Below, in pieces: positions 26,099 through 36,050 of a DNA stretch of 53,207 nt. The stretch's first letter is position 1. Each line of letters begins with the position of its first letter. A program made the translations under genes and the position numbers. The notes below the pieces were generated by a model. The model saw only the letters and a list, made by a program, of their open reading frames with translations, was not told the DNA's origin and searched no databases. This stretch comes from Verrucomicrobiales bacterium (GTDB lineage: Bacteria > Verrucomicrobiota > Verrucomicrobiia > Verrucomicrobiales > DEV007), in NCBI GenBank assembly GCA_029233965.1, contig JARGOP010000034.1:1-53207 (forward strand), given 5' to 3'.

Positions 26099-29000
26099 TT
26101 GCATGAAAGGCCCGGGGAGGGAATCAGTGACACTTCCTTGAAAATTTCGTTTCCAGATCAGCTTCCCGTTTCGCGACGGCGTGAGGATATCCGCGAGGCG
26201 ATGGCGAAGCATCAGGTCGTCATCGTCTGTGGAGACACGGGTTCCGGCAAAACGACGCAGCTTCCCAAGATCGCGCTGGAGATGGGTCGGGGCGTCGAAG
26301 GGCGCCGCATTGGCTGCACTCAGCCCCGACGCATCGCGGCGACTTCCGTGGCGAGGCGTGTCGCGGAGGAACTCCAGGTTTCATTGGGGAAAGAGGTCGG
26401 TTATCAGATCCGCTTCGAAGACCGGACTGATAAAAAGACGACTGCGGTGAAGTTCATGACCGACGGGGTTCTTCTCGCGGAAACCCGGAACGATCCGGAT
26501 CTTCGTCAATATGACACCCTCATCATTGATGAGGCCCACGAACGCTCTCTCAACATCGACTTTATCCTCGGGTATCTCCATCGCACGCTTGCGTGGCGCA
26601 AGGATCTCAAGGTCGTGATTTCCTCGGCGACGCTGGACGCGAGTTCGTTTTCGAATTTTTTCGGAGGAGCTCCGGTCATTGAAGTCGAGGGCCGGACCTT
26701 CCCGGTCGAGGATCAGTTTCAACCGCCGCTCGATGACCGGGAGCGGCTCGCCGATCAGGTCGCGCGGGCGGTCGAGGATCTCGGCGAGCTGGATCGTCTT
26801 GGCGACACGCTGGTCTTTCTCCCCGGCGAGCGCGAGATTCGCGACACCGCTGATCTCCTCGAAGGGCGGAACTACCCGGGCACCCTGATCCTGCCGCTCT
26901 TTGCCCGGCAGGCGGGGAAGGAGCAGGAGGCGGTCTTCTCGCCGATGCCCTCGCGGAGGCGCATCATTCTCGCGACGAATGTGGCGGAAACTTCACTGAC
27001 GATTCCGGACATTCGTTTCGTGATCGACTCCGGCCTCGCCCGGGTCAGCCGTCATGATCCTGGATCGGGAATTCAGCGATTGCAGATTGAAGAAATCTCG
27101 AAGGCGAGCGCGCGGCAGCGGAGGGGACGTTGCGGTCGTGTCAGTAAGGGGGTCTGTGTCAGGCTTTACGAAGAAGAGAATTTTGAGGATCGCGACGAGC
27201 ACACGGACCCCGAGATTCTGCGATCCAACCTTGCCGGGGTTGTTCTGCAGATGGAGCACCTCGGGTTGGGAGATCCGCTCGAGTTTCCCTTCGTCGACCC
27301 ACCCCAGGCAAAACGGGTCGCGCAGGCCTATCGCGTTCTCGAAGAGATCGAAGCGGTTCGGAAAAAAGGGCGTCACCTTGAGCTGACCCCGACGGGGCGG
27401 GCTCTCGCGAGAATGCCTCTGGATCCCCGGATCGGAAAAATTCTCGTCGCCGCGAAGGAGGAGGGCTGCCTCCTTGAGGGATTGATTATTGCGAGTGCCC
27501 TGACCGTGCAGGATCCGAGGGAACGCCCGAAGGAAAAGCAGCAGGCCGCCGATGAAAAGCACGCCGGGTTTCGCGACAAGCGTTCCGATTTTACAGGATG
27601 GCTCAAACTCTGGTATGCGATACAGGAGGAGCGGAGCGGCTCGACGAATAAGCTGCGACGATTCTGCCAGAAGAACTTCATCAATTTCCGTCGCGTTCAG
27701 GAATGGCTGAACCTGCATCGTGAACTGCGCGCCACGCTCCGTTCTCTCAAGTGGGACCTGCCCGCGAAAGACAAGCGGCTCACGGATCCGGAAGACACCT
27801 ACTCTGAGCCGCTGCACCGGGCGATTCTGGCCTCGATTCCTTCGCAGATCGGAATGAATCAGGGGAAAAAAACGGGTTACAAAGGAGCCCGGAATTCGAT
27901 CTTTTTTCTCTTTCCGGGTTCCGGCATCTTCGGCGCTGCGCCGGCCTGGGTCATGGCTTTTGAGATGGTGGAGACGACCAGGCTCTACGCGAGAAACGCG
28001 GCGATGTTCGATCCCGGATGGTTTGAAAAAGTCGCACCTCACCTTTGTCGATACAGTTACAGCAATCCCCGGTGGGTGAAAGAGCAGGGGGCTGTCTACG
28101 GGGAGGAACGCGTCATCGCTTTCGGTCTTCCGGTCGTCGAGAAGCGGCGCATTCACTACGGGCGGATCGACCGGGCGGTCGCGAGGAAAGTCTTTCTTCT
28201 CGAAGCTCTCGTAAATCAAAACACGCGGGCCCCGATGCCCGCCCTGGCGCGGAATCGCGGGACGGTCGCCGCGGCGGAGCGGCTTGAGCACAAGATGCGG
28301 CGACTCGGTGGCCTCATTCATCCGGAAGCCGTTGTTTCCTTTTACGAAGACAAAATTCCGTCGGACATTTGCACGCAGAAGGACTTTGAAAAATGGGTCG
28401 CGGCGCAGCCGGAGGGATTCATCGATTTTGAACTGGAAGACTGTCTCCTTCCGCAACGGGAGCCGCTCCAGATCGAAGGATACCCGGATTCTGTTTTCTC
28501 ACCGGACGGCGAGACCGAATTTTCGCTGGTCTATTTGCATTGCCCGGCGGATCCCGGTGACGGCATCAGTGTGGAAATTCCGCTCGTGGAGTTGCCACAT
28601 CTGCCGGACTGGTTCGGGGATTGGTTAGTGCCGGGATGGCTTCCCGAAAAGGTCAGTGCGCTGATCCGCTGCTTGCGGAAAGACACGCGGACGCTGCTGC
28701 CCTCGAACCGGGAGGTGGTCGAAGCCTTTATCGATTCGTGGGCGGACTATGAACCCGCTTGCAGCCTCATCGAAGCGATCATCGATTTTCTGGAGCACGG
28801 CTACAACGTGACGATCTCACCGGCGTCCTTCGAGCTGGAAAGACTCCCGACGCATCTCTCGATTCGCTATGTGATTCTCGATGACAGGGGCGCGCCGATC
28901 AGTTCCGGCAAGGATCTCGCCGCGCTGCAGTCGGAACTGAGCGGGAAAGTGAAGGCTCGTTTCGATTCCGTCTCGCGCGGGAAATTTCAAAAGCAGCGCA

Positions 29001-29968
29001 TCGGTTCCTGGTCCTTTGGTGATCTGCCTGAAACAGTTGAACTGGACCGTCATACCGTGGGGTATCCACGCCTCTATGACAGCGGGACGGAACTGCCGAC
29101 GATGCGACTCTGGTCCTCCCCCGAATGTGCGACCGTTCAGCATCGTCTCGGGGTCGCGAAGCTTTATGAGGTGACGCGAAAGGAACTCATCGCGGGACTC
29201 CTCGCGGAACTTTTCCGTTCGAATCCGGGTGCGGCGGCCAACACTTCGCCAACACCGAAGAAGGCGAAGCCTTCCGGGGGCTCCGATTTCGGGTCGCTTT
29301 CCGCTGCCTTCGGGAGTGCGGGGGAAAGGAAGCCGTCGGCCGCTCCGGTGAAAGTGAGCGCCCCTGCGAAAGCGGGTCCCGGGAAAATGGCCTTTCTCAC
29401 CGCGGACGAAGCCTGGCTGCTCTCTCAGCTTGGATCCACCCCGGGAAGAAATCGTGATGATCTCATGAAGCGGATCATAGGGGATGAGCTCGGGGTTCCC
29501 CTCAGCGTCGCGGCCTGGGAGGAGAAGGCTTCCTCGCTCGATGAGGTGCTCTTTGAAAGGGCCTCGGCTCTTTGCGGGAAGGTTTCGAAACTCCTTCAAG
29601 TCGCCCATCGTGTCGGCGGGCTCCTCGACACGCAGGAAGCGGGCTACGAGGAATCAATCGACGATGCAAGGGAGCACTATTCCCGCTTGCTGGCCGCGGG
29701 GTGGCTCCTGCAGAGCGATCTCACGATTCTCCTGGTGCATTTTCAAGGGCTGGAAATGAGGCTGACACGGATGCTGGGTGCGCCACCGATCAAAGATCTG
29801 CAGAAGGTCGAACGCTACCGGGATGATTCCTCCGTGATCCGGCAGCAGGAATTGAGCTGCGAATGCGGACAGTGCCCGGAAGCAATCGTGAATGCTGACG
29901 TGTTAGAGCAGGATTTCATGCTTCGGCTTCATCTCTTCGCGCCCGAGATCAAGGCGCGGATGAAGTGA
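26099..29968 (+). CDS. hrpA: ATP-dependent RNA helicase HrpA
   Basis: DEAH-box helicase of 1289 residues, the usual HrpA length. Walker A GDTGSGKTT is at 45-53 and DEAH at 144-147; SSATLDA, NVAETSLTIP and QRRGRCGR represent motifs III, V and VI. A helicase-associated HA2/OB region and a long C-terminal DUF3418 domain follow. A Ser/Ala/Lys/Pro-rich linker at about 1040-1100 interrupts the C-terminal part. HrpA acts in mRNA processing and rescue of stalled or collided ribosomes. The start is uncertain: TTG 26099 or TTG 26138, neither with a clear ribosome binding site. Monocistronic; converges on engB with a two-base gap. Confidence 0.95.
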   Translation: MHERPGEGISDTSLKISFPDQLPVSRRREDIREAMAKHQVVIVCGDTGSGKTTQLPKIALEMGRGVEGRRIGCTQPRRIAATSVARRVAEELQVSLGKEVGYQIRFEDRTDKKTTAVKFMTDGVLLAETRNDPDLRQYDTLIIDEAHERSLNIDFILGYLHRTLAWRKDLKVVISSATLDASSFSNFFGGAPVIEVEGRTFPVEDQFQPPLDDRERLADQVARAVEDLGELDRLGDTLVFLPGEREIRDTADLLEGRNYPGTLILPLFARQAGKEQEAVFSPMPSRRRIILATNVAETSLTIPDIRFVIDSGLARVSRHDPGSGIQRLQIEEISKASARQRRGRCGRVSKGVCVRLYEEENFEDRDEHTDPEILRSNLAGVVLQMEHLGLGDPLEFPFVDPPQAKRVAQAYRVLEEIEAVRKKGRHLELTPTGRALARMPLDPRIGKILVAAKEEGCLLEGLIIASALTVQDPRERPKEKQQAADEKHAGFRDKRSDFTGWLKLWYAIQEERSGSTNKLRRFCQKNFINFRRVQEWLNLHRELRATLRSLKWDLPAKDKRLTDPEDTYSEPLHRAILASIPSQIGMNQGKKTGYKGARNSIFFLFPGSGIFGAAPAWVMAFEMVETTRLYARNAAMFDPGWFEKVAPHLCRYSYSNPRWVKEQGAVYGEERVIAFGLPVVEKRRIHYGRIDRAVARKVFLLEALVNQNTRAPMPALARNRGTVAAAERLEHKMRRLGGLIHPEAVVSFYEDKIPSDICTQKDFEKWVAAQPEGFIDFELEDCLLPQREPLQIEGYPDSVFSPDGETEFSLVYLHCPADPGDGISVEIPLVELPHLPDWFGDWLVPGWLPEKVSALIRCLRKDTRTLLPSNREVVEAFIDSWADYEPACSLIEAIIDFLEHGYNVTISPASFELERLPTHLSIRYVILDDRGAPISSGKDLAALQSELSGKVKARFDSVSRGKFQKQRIGSWSFGDLPETVELDRHTVGYPRLYDSGTELPTMRLWSSPECATVQHRLGVAKLYEVTRKELIAGLLAELFRSNPGAAANTSPTPKKAKPSGGSDFGSLSAAFGSAGERKPSAAPVKVSAPAKAGPGKMAFLTADEAWLLSQLGSTPGRNRDDLMKRIIGDELGVPLSVAAWEEKASSLDEVLFERASALCGKVSKLLQVAHRVGGLLDTQEAGYEESIDDAREHYSRLLAAGWLLQSDLTILLVHFQGLEMRLTRMLGAPPIKDLQKVERYRDDSSVIRQQELSCECGQCPEAIVNADVLEQDFMLRLHLFAPEIKARMK

Positions 29969-29970
29969 TT

Positions 29971-30570
29971 TCAGACTTCACCCCGCACCATCGCCCCGAT
30001 CGAGCGGAGGACATCCAGTCGGCCATCGCTTGATTTCGCGGAGGTCGTGAAGAGAGGTGGAACGCCATCGACATATTCAGCGAGGGCTTCGAGAAACAAT
30101 TGCTGGTTCGCCTTGATCCGGCCCGGTTTCAATTTATCCGATTTCGTAAAAACGAGAGAAAAGGGGACGCCGCATTCGACGAGCCAGGTCACAAAGTCGA
30201 CGTCGATTTTCTGAGGTTCGAGGCGGCAGTCGATGAGAACGAGAACGTGGGTGAGCCCTTCCCGGAATTCGAGGTAATCGGCAACAAAGTCGTTGAAGCG
30301 GTGACGCTCCGCCTTCGGGGCCCTGGCGTAGCCGTAGCCGGGAAGATCGACCATGCACCAGGTTTCGTTGATGACGTAAAAGTTGATGAGCCGCGTGTGA
30401 CCGGGCTTCCCGGAAACGCGGGCGAGCCCTTTCTGATTGCAGAGGGTATTCAAGAGCGATGACTTCCCGACATTGGAACGTCCGATGAAGGCGAACTCCG
30501 GCAGTTCGGCTTTCGGGCAGTCTTCGAGCCCGGCGGCGCTGGTGGCGAATCGGGCGGTGTTAATCTTCAT
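29971..30570 (-). CDS. engB: Ribosome biogenesis GTPase EngB (YsxC/YihA)
   Basis: 199-residue GTPase of the EngB family needed for late 50S subunit assembly. G1 is GRSNVGKS (30-37), then the HTR switch I, DLPGYGYA (G3), TKSD (G4) and TSAKS (G5). Length is typical. ATG 30570 (MKINTARF) is chosen; the open frame upstream lies inside rsgA in another frame and is Thr/Ser-rich. The first 11 bases overlap the end of rsgA, so the two GTPase genes are probably translated from one message. Confidence 0.95.
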   Translation of the reverse strand: MKINTARFATSAAGLEDCPKAELPEFAFIGRSNVGKSSLLNTLCNQKGLARVSGKPGHTRLINFYVINETWCMVDLPGYGYARAPKAERHRFNDFVADYLEFREGLTHVLVLIDCRLEPQKIDVDFVTWLVECGVPFSLVFTKSDKLKPGRIKANQQLFLEALAEYVDGVPPLFTTSAKSSDGRLDVLRSIGAMVRGEV

Positions 30571-31687
30571 GGTTGAGGTAGGCGTCCGGTTTGGGTTTTT
30601 GCTCGCGCTCGTAGTCGACCCGGTCCGCGAGGTTGCGCGCTTTGATGCGATGGTCGCGTTTCGCCCGGCGTTCAACGGTCATTTTTCTCTTTTTGAGGCG
30701 ACGGGTCAGTTCTTCGATTTCCTCGTCGAGCTTGAGATAGCCTTCATAGCGCTCCGGATCGAGCGTCCCGGTTTCAACCGCTTCGCGGATCGCACATCCG
30801 GCGTCGCTTGCGTGTTTGCAGTCGTGGAAGCGGCACTGCATCGCGAGTTCCTCGATATCGGCGAAGCGCTCCCGCAGAGTTTGCTCGTCCGTCCACATCT
30901 GAACTTCCCGGATCCCGGGATTGTCGATGAGAATACCGCCTTGGGGCAGGACGACAAGTTCGCGTGCCGTGGTCGTATGACGGCCCTTTCCGGTGACCTC
31001 GTTGACCTCGCCGTGATCCTGCCACTCTTCGCCTAACAGAGCATTAATGAGGGAGGATTTCCCGACACCGCTGGACCCCACGAAAGTGATCGAAATGCCG
31101 GGGGAGAGGATTTTGGCGATGTCGGAAACATTCCGGCCATCGACGGCGGAAGTGACGATGACAGTCGCGTCGGGACTCAGCTCCCGGATGAAACGGGCGG
31201 CTTCGTCGTTTTGCTCCTTCGGATAGAGGTCGGATTTGTTGATGAGGACGACCGCCCGCGACCGGCTCTTCCCGATGAGGGTGAAAAAGCGTTCCATCCG
31301 CCGTGGATTGAAGTCTCCCCCGGCATCCGTCACGACACAGACGATATCGACATTCGCGGCGATGACCTGTTCCTCGCTGCTCTTCCCCGGCGCCTTGCGG
31401 GAGAAACAGGTCTGGCGGGGAAGCCGGGCGCGAATCACGGTGTCGAGGTCGCCCGTGCCGACTTCCAATGCAACCCAGTCGCCGACTGCGGGCAGTTCGG
31501 CATCGCAGGTGGCATCGTGGTAGACTTTGCCTGACATGATGACCTCATATTCCTCGCCGCCTTCGAGGAGGGCGCCGTAGGTGATCTTGTTGTCACGAAT
31601 GAGCCGCGCCGGCTTCCACCCCTTTTTTTCAAACGGGGCGAAATCCTTCGCAAACGCATCATTCCAACCCAGATCGTTGAGTGTCAT
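30560..31687 (-). CDS. rsgA: Small ribosomal subunit biogenesis GTPase RsgA
   Basis: 375 residues, circularly permuted GTPase that checks maturation of the 30S decoding centre. Motif order is permuted as expected: NKSD (150-153, G4), GSSGVGKS (204-211, G1), DNPG (255-258, G3). The C-terminal zinc knuckle C285-x4-C290-x-H292-x5-C298 is intact. An OB domain precedes the G domain. The C-terminus has a basic KKRKMTVERRAKRDHR stretch. ATG 31687 is used; the 96-codon upstream extension runs antisense through tspO. Overlaps engB by 11 bases at its end. Confidence 0.95.
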   Translation of the reverse strand: MTLNDLGWNDAFAKDFAPFEKKGWKPARLIRDNKITYGALLEGGEEYEVIMSGKVYHDATCDAELPAVGDWVALEVGTGDLDTVIRARLPRQTCFSRKAPGKSSEEQVIAANVDIVCVVTDAGGDFNPRRMERFFTLIGKSRSRAVVLINKSDLYPKEQNDEAARFIRELSPDATVIVTSAVDGRNVSDIAKILSPGISITFVGSSGVGKSSLINALLGEEWQDHGEVNEVTGKGRHTTTARELVVLPQGGILIDNPGIREVQMWTDEQTLRERFADIEELAMQCRFHDCKHASDAGCAIREAVETGTLDPERYEGYLKLDEEIEELTRRLKKRKMTVERRAKRDHRIKARNLADRVDYEREQKPKPDAYLNHED

Positions 31688-31771
31688 TGCGTAGAGTCTA
31701 CCGGAAGGCGGCAAAGGTTCACCCGAAAAATGGAATCGCTTTCCCGGGAGGAATGGCGATACTCGAGGGAT

Positions 31772-32245
31772 ATGAAGCTCTGGCTCAAAATTCTGATCTG
31801 CGTGTTGGTGATCAATCTGCTTGGTGGAGCCGGAGCCATTTTTACGAGTGGTTCGCTCAAAGACTGGTATGCCTCCCTGGAGAAACCGCCCGGCGTCCCG
31901 CCGAACTGGGTTTTCGGACCGGTCTGGACGATGCTCTACGCCATGATCGGCATTTCCCTGGCCCTGGTCTGGCATCAGGTTCGGTCAGGAAAGGCGAAGA
32001 AAGTGGCCCTTTGCTGGTTTTTCGGGCAAATGATTCTGAACCTCGCGTGGACTCCGATTTTCTTCGGGGCGCACCGTCTCGGGCTCGCGCTCGTTGTCAT
32101 CGTGGCACTCCTCATGGCCATTCTCGTGACACTGATCCTGTTCCGCAAACAGCACAGGCTGGCGGGCCGCCTCCTCATTCCGTATGCGATCTGGGTGAGC
32201 TACGCGACGTATCTCAACGCCGGTTATTTTGCGTTGAATGGGTAA
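31772..32245 (+). CDS. tspO: TspO/MBR family protein
   Basis: 157-residue, five-helix membrane protein of the TspO/translocator family, which binds porphyrins and in some bacteria links tetrapyrroles or stress to gene expression. Family motifs are visible: WYASLEKPPGVPPNWVFGPVW near residues 30-50 (including the PP and W-x-P-x-W-type signature) and NLAWTPIFF in the third helix. GAGGGA at 31765-31770 directly before ATG 31772 is a good ribosome binding site, which favours this start over 31730. Divergent from rsgA; no heme genes are adjacent. Confidence 0.93.
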   Translation: MKLWLKILICVLVINLLGGAGAIFTSGSLKDWYASLEKPPGVPPNWVFGPVWTMLYAMIGISLALVWHQVRSGKAKKVALCWFFGQMILNLAWTPIFFGAHRLGLALVVIVALLMAILVTLILFRKQHRLAGRLLIPYAIWVSYATYLNAGYFALNG

Positions 32246-32263
32246 ATAGCCGGGGTTGGAGAT

Positions 32264-32287
32264 GAGACGGGTTGCGTACCCCGTCTC
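32264..32287. terminator. Bidirectional hairpin between convergent genes
   Basis: GAGACGGG 32264-32271 pairs with CCCGTCTC 32280-32287 around an eight-base loop, 18 bases after tspO and 20 before the end of the convergent DUF1552 gene. T tails are short (TTC), so efficiency is uncertain. Confidence 0.45.
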
Positions 32288-32307
32288 TTCCCGGGCGCAC
32301 CTCCGTG

Positions 32308-33735
32308 TTACGCCGTCTTCCGGGGGGGCGCCGGTTTTGGCTTCGGCTTGGCAGGTTGTGTCGGCTTCGATTCGGGAGGTGCCGGAGCCGCAATTTCACT
32401 CACGAGATCGAGTGCTCCGCCCTGACAGTAAATCTGATTTCCGAAGGTCTCGATCTGATGTCCCATTGATTGAGCCACCGAAACCCAGAGGCGGTTGTGC
32501 GGGGTGTTCTTCGGCATCTGAACGTAGCGCCCCATGTTGAATCCAGTCGCTTTCTCGCCCCCGATGAGCACGAAAGGAATGTTCTCCAGGGTGTGGGTGT
32601 TCCCTTTCCCGAGTTCGTTGAGCCAGAGCACGAGGGTGTGATCGAGCATGCTTCCGTCCTGCCCCGGCTCGGGGGTTTCATCGAGACGCTGGATCAGATA
32701 GGCGAGTTCGCCGCAGAACCACTCATTGATCTTCGTGAGCTTTTCCCCGGCTTCCTTATTGTTATCCGGCTCGTGGGAAAGTCCGTGGTGGCCTTCCTCG
32801 ATGCCGAGCCAGTTCATGCGGGCCTGACCGACCGAGCGCATATATTGCAGGGTAGCGACCCGTGCCATGTCGTTCGCGAGCGAGTTCACGAGAAGGTCGA
32901 TTTGAATCCGTGAAATCCGCGGGGTGTTTTCATTCACCAACTCGATCTTGGGATCGATGTCAGGCATGGGGTGAGCCAGTTCACCGGACTCCTCCTGTGA
33001 GGCGAGCTCTTTTTCCAGTTCACGAACGAGCTGGAGATGCTGGTCCAACAGCGCGCGATCTTCGGTTGCGAGCCTGGAGGAGATCTTTTTGAGGTCATCC
33101 CGCACGTCATCGACGATGGAAACGAGGCTCTCTTTGTCCTCCATCTTGCCGTAGAGGCGCTCCATCATGCGCTTCGGATCATCGATCGGGGCGACCGGCT
33201 TGTTCGGTCCGGCATACGACATGCGGGTCCACGGGTCGGCGCGATTCGGCACCGCGACTCCGAATTCGAGGGAGCCGAAGCGGGTCTTTGTCGCTTCGTT
33301 GCTCTGGAAGAAATTCTTCAGCTCCTGATCGATCGAAATGCCGCTGGCCCATCCTGCCGGGGAATCAGATCCTCCCTGAATATTCCCCGGAAAGAGTTCG
33401 GCTCCGGTGAGGAGACAGCTCATTCCCCGCATGTGCCGGTCGCCGTCGCCGCCGACGTTGTTGGAGATACCGTTCAGGAGGGCAATCCGGTCGCGATAGG
33501 GCTCGAGGGGCTTGAGGATTCTTTTGAAGGCAAAGTCGCTTCCAGGTTGATCCGGCCAGAACTCGGTCGGGATCGTCCCGTTGGGGGAAAACATGATCAC
33601 GACCCGTTTGCGGGGGCCGACCTGGTTGGCGGCGAGAAGGTTTCCAACTCCGGGGAGACCGGAGAGAAAAGGAACTGCCCCGGCGGAAACACCGAGTTGC
33701 TTCAGGAATTGTCTTCTGGCAGTGAGGTCGTTCAT
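32308..33735 (-). CDS. Tat-exported DUF1552 protein (second copy)
   Basis: 475 residues, DUF1552 family. The N-terminus has ARRQFLKQLG followed by a hydrophobic segment, a twin-arginine export signal. It differs from the first copy by a Pro/Lys/Ala-rich C-terminal tail of about 30 residues (PKPKPAPP type), possibly surface- or cell-wall-contacting. The ATG overlaps the TGA of the upstream cytochrome gene by four bases (33732-33735), so translation is coupled and the two products are probably partners. Enzymatic role unknown. Confidence 0.9.
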   Translation of the reverse strand: MNDLTARRQFLKQLGVSAGAVPFLSGLPGVGNLLAANQVGPRKRVVIMFSPNGTIPTEFWPDQPGSDFAFKRILKPLEPYRDRIALLNGISNNVGGDGDRHMRGMSCLLTGAELFPGNIQGGSDSPAGWASGISIDQELKNFFQSNEATKTRFGSLEFGVAVPNRADPWTRMSYAGPNKPVAPIDDPKRMMERLYGKMEDKESLVSIVDDVRDDLKKISSRLATEDRALLDQHLQLVRELEKELASQEESGELAHPMPDIDPKIELVNENTPRISRIQIDLLVNSLANDMARVATLQYMRSVGQARMNWLGIEEGHHGLSHEPDNNKEAGEKLTKINEWFCGELAYLIQRLDETPEPGQDGSMLDHTLVLWLNELGKGNTHTLENIPFVLIGGEKATGFNMGRYVQMPKNTPHNRLWVSVAQSMGHQIETFGNQIYCQGGALDLVSEIAAPAPPESKPTQPAKPKPKPAPPRKTA

Positions 33736-36050
33736 GATTGAGGAATAACAGGTTCGGTCGCAGCCATGACCATCTTGATGAGAAGATGGCGAATGTTGTG
33801 GCCATGGTGACGGAAAGATTCTTCGAGTTGGCGGGAGGTTTCGGGGCCGTAGGCGAGGAGCGGCTGCTTCACGGTGTGATGAAACAACTGCCGGACAAAC
33901 GCTTCATGCGCGGCCGGGGAGTTCGCCGCATACTCGGCAACATCGCGGGGGCCTTTGATTTCGATGCGGTCACCGGAGTCGGTTTCGAGGACCCCGTCAT
34001 CGTTGATTGGTTTGTTCCGCTCTTTGTCGCGCCAGCGACCGATGGCATCGTAGTGCTCAAGGCTGAAGCCGAGGGGGTTGATCATCGAGTGGCAGGACAT
34101 GCATGCTTTCGCGCTCGTCATCTCCGTCACCTTCTCGCGCATTGTCAGGTTCGGCGGGAAATGATTGTCCTTAAACTCAATCGCTTCGGGAGGCGGCTTG
34201 AGGGAGAGGCCGACGATATTTCGTGTCAGAAAGACGCCGCGGTGGATTGGAGACGTGTTGTTGTGATAGGAGAAAGAGGTCAGGAGGAACGGGTGGGTGA
34301 TGATTCCGTTTCTGGCGTTGTCGGGAAGGGAAACTTTCCGGAAACTGCCTTTCACTTCCGGCCTGCCGTAAATTTTTCCGAGACGCTCATTGAGAAAGAG
34401 ATGATTCGCGAGGAGCAACTGACGGTAGTCGGACTGATCGCTCCACACGATATCGTCGATGAAGAGTTCCAGCGAGGTGCGGAGATCTCCGATCATTTCG
34501 TCGCTGAACTCGGGATACAGATCGGTGTCCTTGGCGATTTCCGCAGCCTTGGAGAGTTCAAGCCAGTGGTGAAAGAAACCGCGGACCTTGTAGTGCGCAC
34601 GGCTGTCCCACTGCATTCTCCAGGCCAGTTCCTCGAGCTTTTTGGGAGTGTCCAAATGGTTCTCGGCGGCGCGCTTCCGGAGATGATTGTCCGGGATGGA
34701 ATCCCATGAAGCGAGGGCCATCGCCGAGGCCTTCGCCCAGGGGCTGTGCGGCGAGTCGAAGGAAGTGCCGGGGTAGAGAAAGTAGGGAGAGGTCAGCGCC
34801 CGGAGAACGACTTTCCGGAGGGAGTCCTCAATGCTTTTCGAATCCTTGAAAAGAGGATCAACGACTTGCTCACGCTCTCCCGGCTTCAGGGGTCTGCGGT
34901 AGGCACGTGCCGTGAACTCCGCCGCAAATTCGCGAATGCGTTTCCCGCGGTTTTCCTCCTTGCTCACGGCTTTGCTGAGTTCATCAGCATACTCGACAAC
35001 GTGATCCGCCGCCTCGAAAGCCATGCTCGTGACGGCGTCGAGCCAGACTCGCGATACGGTGGTCCCGCGCTCATAGCCGTAACTGCGATCATCCGCGGGG
35101 AGGGAAACATCGCTTACAAAGACTTCGGGACTCCCGTGGTGAGTGAGGACCCGGTTCGGGACGATCTCCCCGGCTCCATGAGGCGGCTTCCACAGGAACT
35201 CGATCATCGCGAGCTTTTCCTTGTACTTGAACATTTCGAGCCGAACCGGATAGCGGCGCCCTCCGTAGAGAAAGACCTTCCCCTTCACCTCGCGAATCTC
35301 GTTGTCGGGCGCGACCCATCCATCGATCGTGGGCTCGTCGTTGTGATTGCTTTCATTCACGTAGAGCCGGACTCCATTGCGGGTGCGAATCGTGAACTCG
35401 TAAATCCCGGTGTCACGGGCGTAGATCGAGCCGCGCCAATCGATGTTGAATTGCTTCATGTCCGAGGACATTCCTTCCGGCAGCGCGGGCAGACCTTCCC
35501 CGTAGGAAAACGCAATCTCCGGGTCGATCCGATCAAAATTCTCGCGTTTGAAATCGTTGTTTCCGGCCCGCTCCCGATCATCGAGCCGGTAGTTTCCTTT
35601 AATTCCCGGCTCGCTATTGTCCGGAGGGAAACCGGCGTTGCGAAAGGTGCCAATGAGGTCGCTGACCGAGTTGCGGAGTTGCTCGCCGGTGAGTCGGGTG
35701 ATGTCAGGGGTGATGACCTGACCGCGGGTTTGCGCCGCCTCCGAGTAGAAGGCGTGATAGACATACTCACCCACGAGCCTCGCCTCGTCGCCGACGCAGA
35801 GATGTGACTCATCTTCCGGCATCGTCCGCTCAATTTTACCAATCAGGGACTCAAGGTCGCGGGTTCCGATGAGAGGGTCGACGTCCGCATTGTCGGCAGC
35901 TCCCATGCCGTCATCGCCATGGCAGTCGGTGCAGAGCTTCTGGTAGATCACTTTGCCGGGGTGGTTTTCAAGGTCCAGGGCACTGGCATCGGGGCCTGCC
36001 ATCAGGACGATGGCGGCTGCAATCCAGAAAATGGGCAGAAATTTCGGCAT
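33732..36050 (-). CDS. Cytochrome c / DUF1592 family protein with PA14-like domain (second copy)
   Basis: 772 residues. A signal peptide (first ~24 residues) is followed by a CTDCH heme c site, a DUF1587-like segment, and a PA14-like carbohydrate-binding region at about 195-300 (DWRGSIYARDTGIYEFTIRT, NGVRLYVN). DUF1595, DUF1592, DUF1588 and DUF1585 modules follow, with a second CMSCH site. Presumed periplasmic electron carrier joined to substrate binding. It is the first gene of a two-gene operon with DUF1552, the same arrangement as at 12.0-15.8 kb; the PA14-like region suggests the two operons serve different substrates. Confidence 0.9.
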   Translation of the reverse strand: MPKFLPIFWIAAAIVLMAGPDASALDLENHPGKVIYQKLCTDCHGDDGMGAADNADVDPLIGTRDLESLIGKIERTMPEDESHLCVGDEARLVGEYVYHAFYSEAAQTRGQVITPDITRLTGEQLRNSVSDLIGTFRNAGFPPDNSEPGIKGNYRLDDRERAGNNDFKRENFDRIDPEIAFSYGEGLPALPEGMSSDMKQFNIDWRGSIYARDTGIYEFTIRTRNGVRLYVNESNHNDEPTIDGWVAPDNEIREVKGKVFLYGGRRYPVRLEMFKYKEKLAMIEFLWKPPHGAGEIVPNRVLTHHGSPEVFVSDVSLPADDRSYGYERGTTVSRVWLDAVTSMAFEAADHVVEYADELSKAVSKEENRGKRIREFAAEFTARAYRRPLKPGEREQVVDPLFKDSKSIEDSLRKVVLRALTSPYFLYPGTSFDSPHSPWAKASAMALASWDSIPDNHLRKRAAENHLDTPKKLEELAWRMQWDSRAHYKVRGFFHHWLELSKAAEIAKDTDLYPEFSDEMIGDLRTSLELFIDDIVWSDQSDYRQLLLANHLFLNERLGKIYGRPEVKGSFRKVSLPDNARNGIITHPFLLTSFSYHNNTSPIHRGVFLTRNIVGLSLKPPPEAIEFKDNHFPPNLTMREKVTEMTSAKACMSCHSMINPLGFSLEHYDAIGRWRDKERNKPINDDGVLETDSGDRIEIKGPRDVAEYAANSPAAHEAFVRQLFHHTVKQPLLAYGPETSRQLEESFRHHGHNIRHLLIKMVMAATEPVIPQS

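Noticed and set aside
31688-31975. 96-codon extension of rsgA
   Set aside because: Runs antisense through tspO and is not part of the RsgA family N-terminus.
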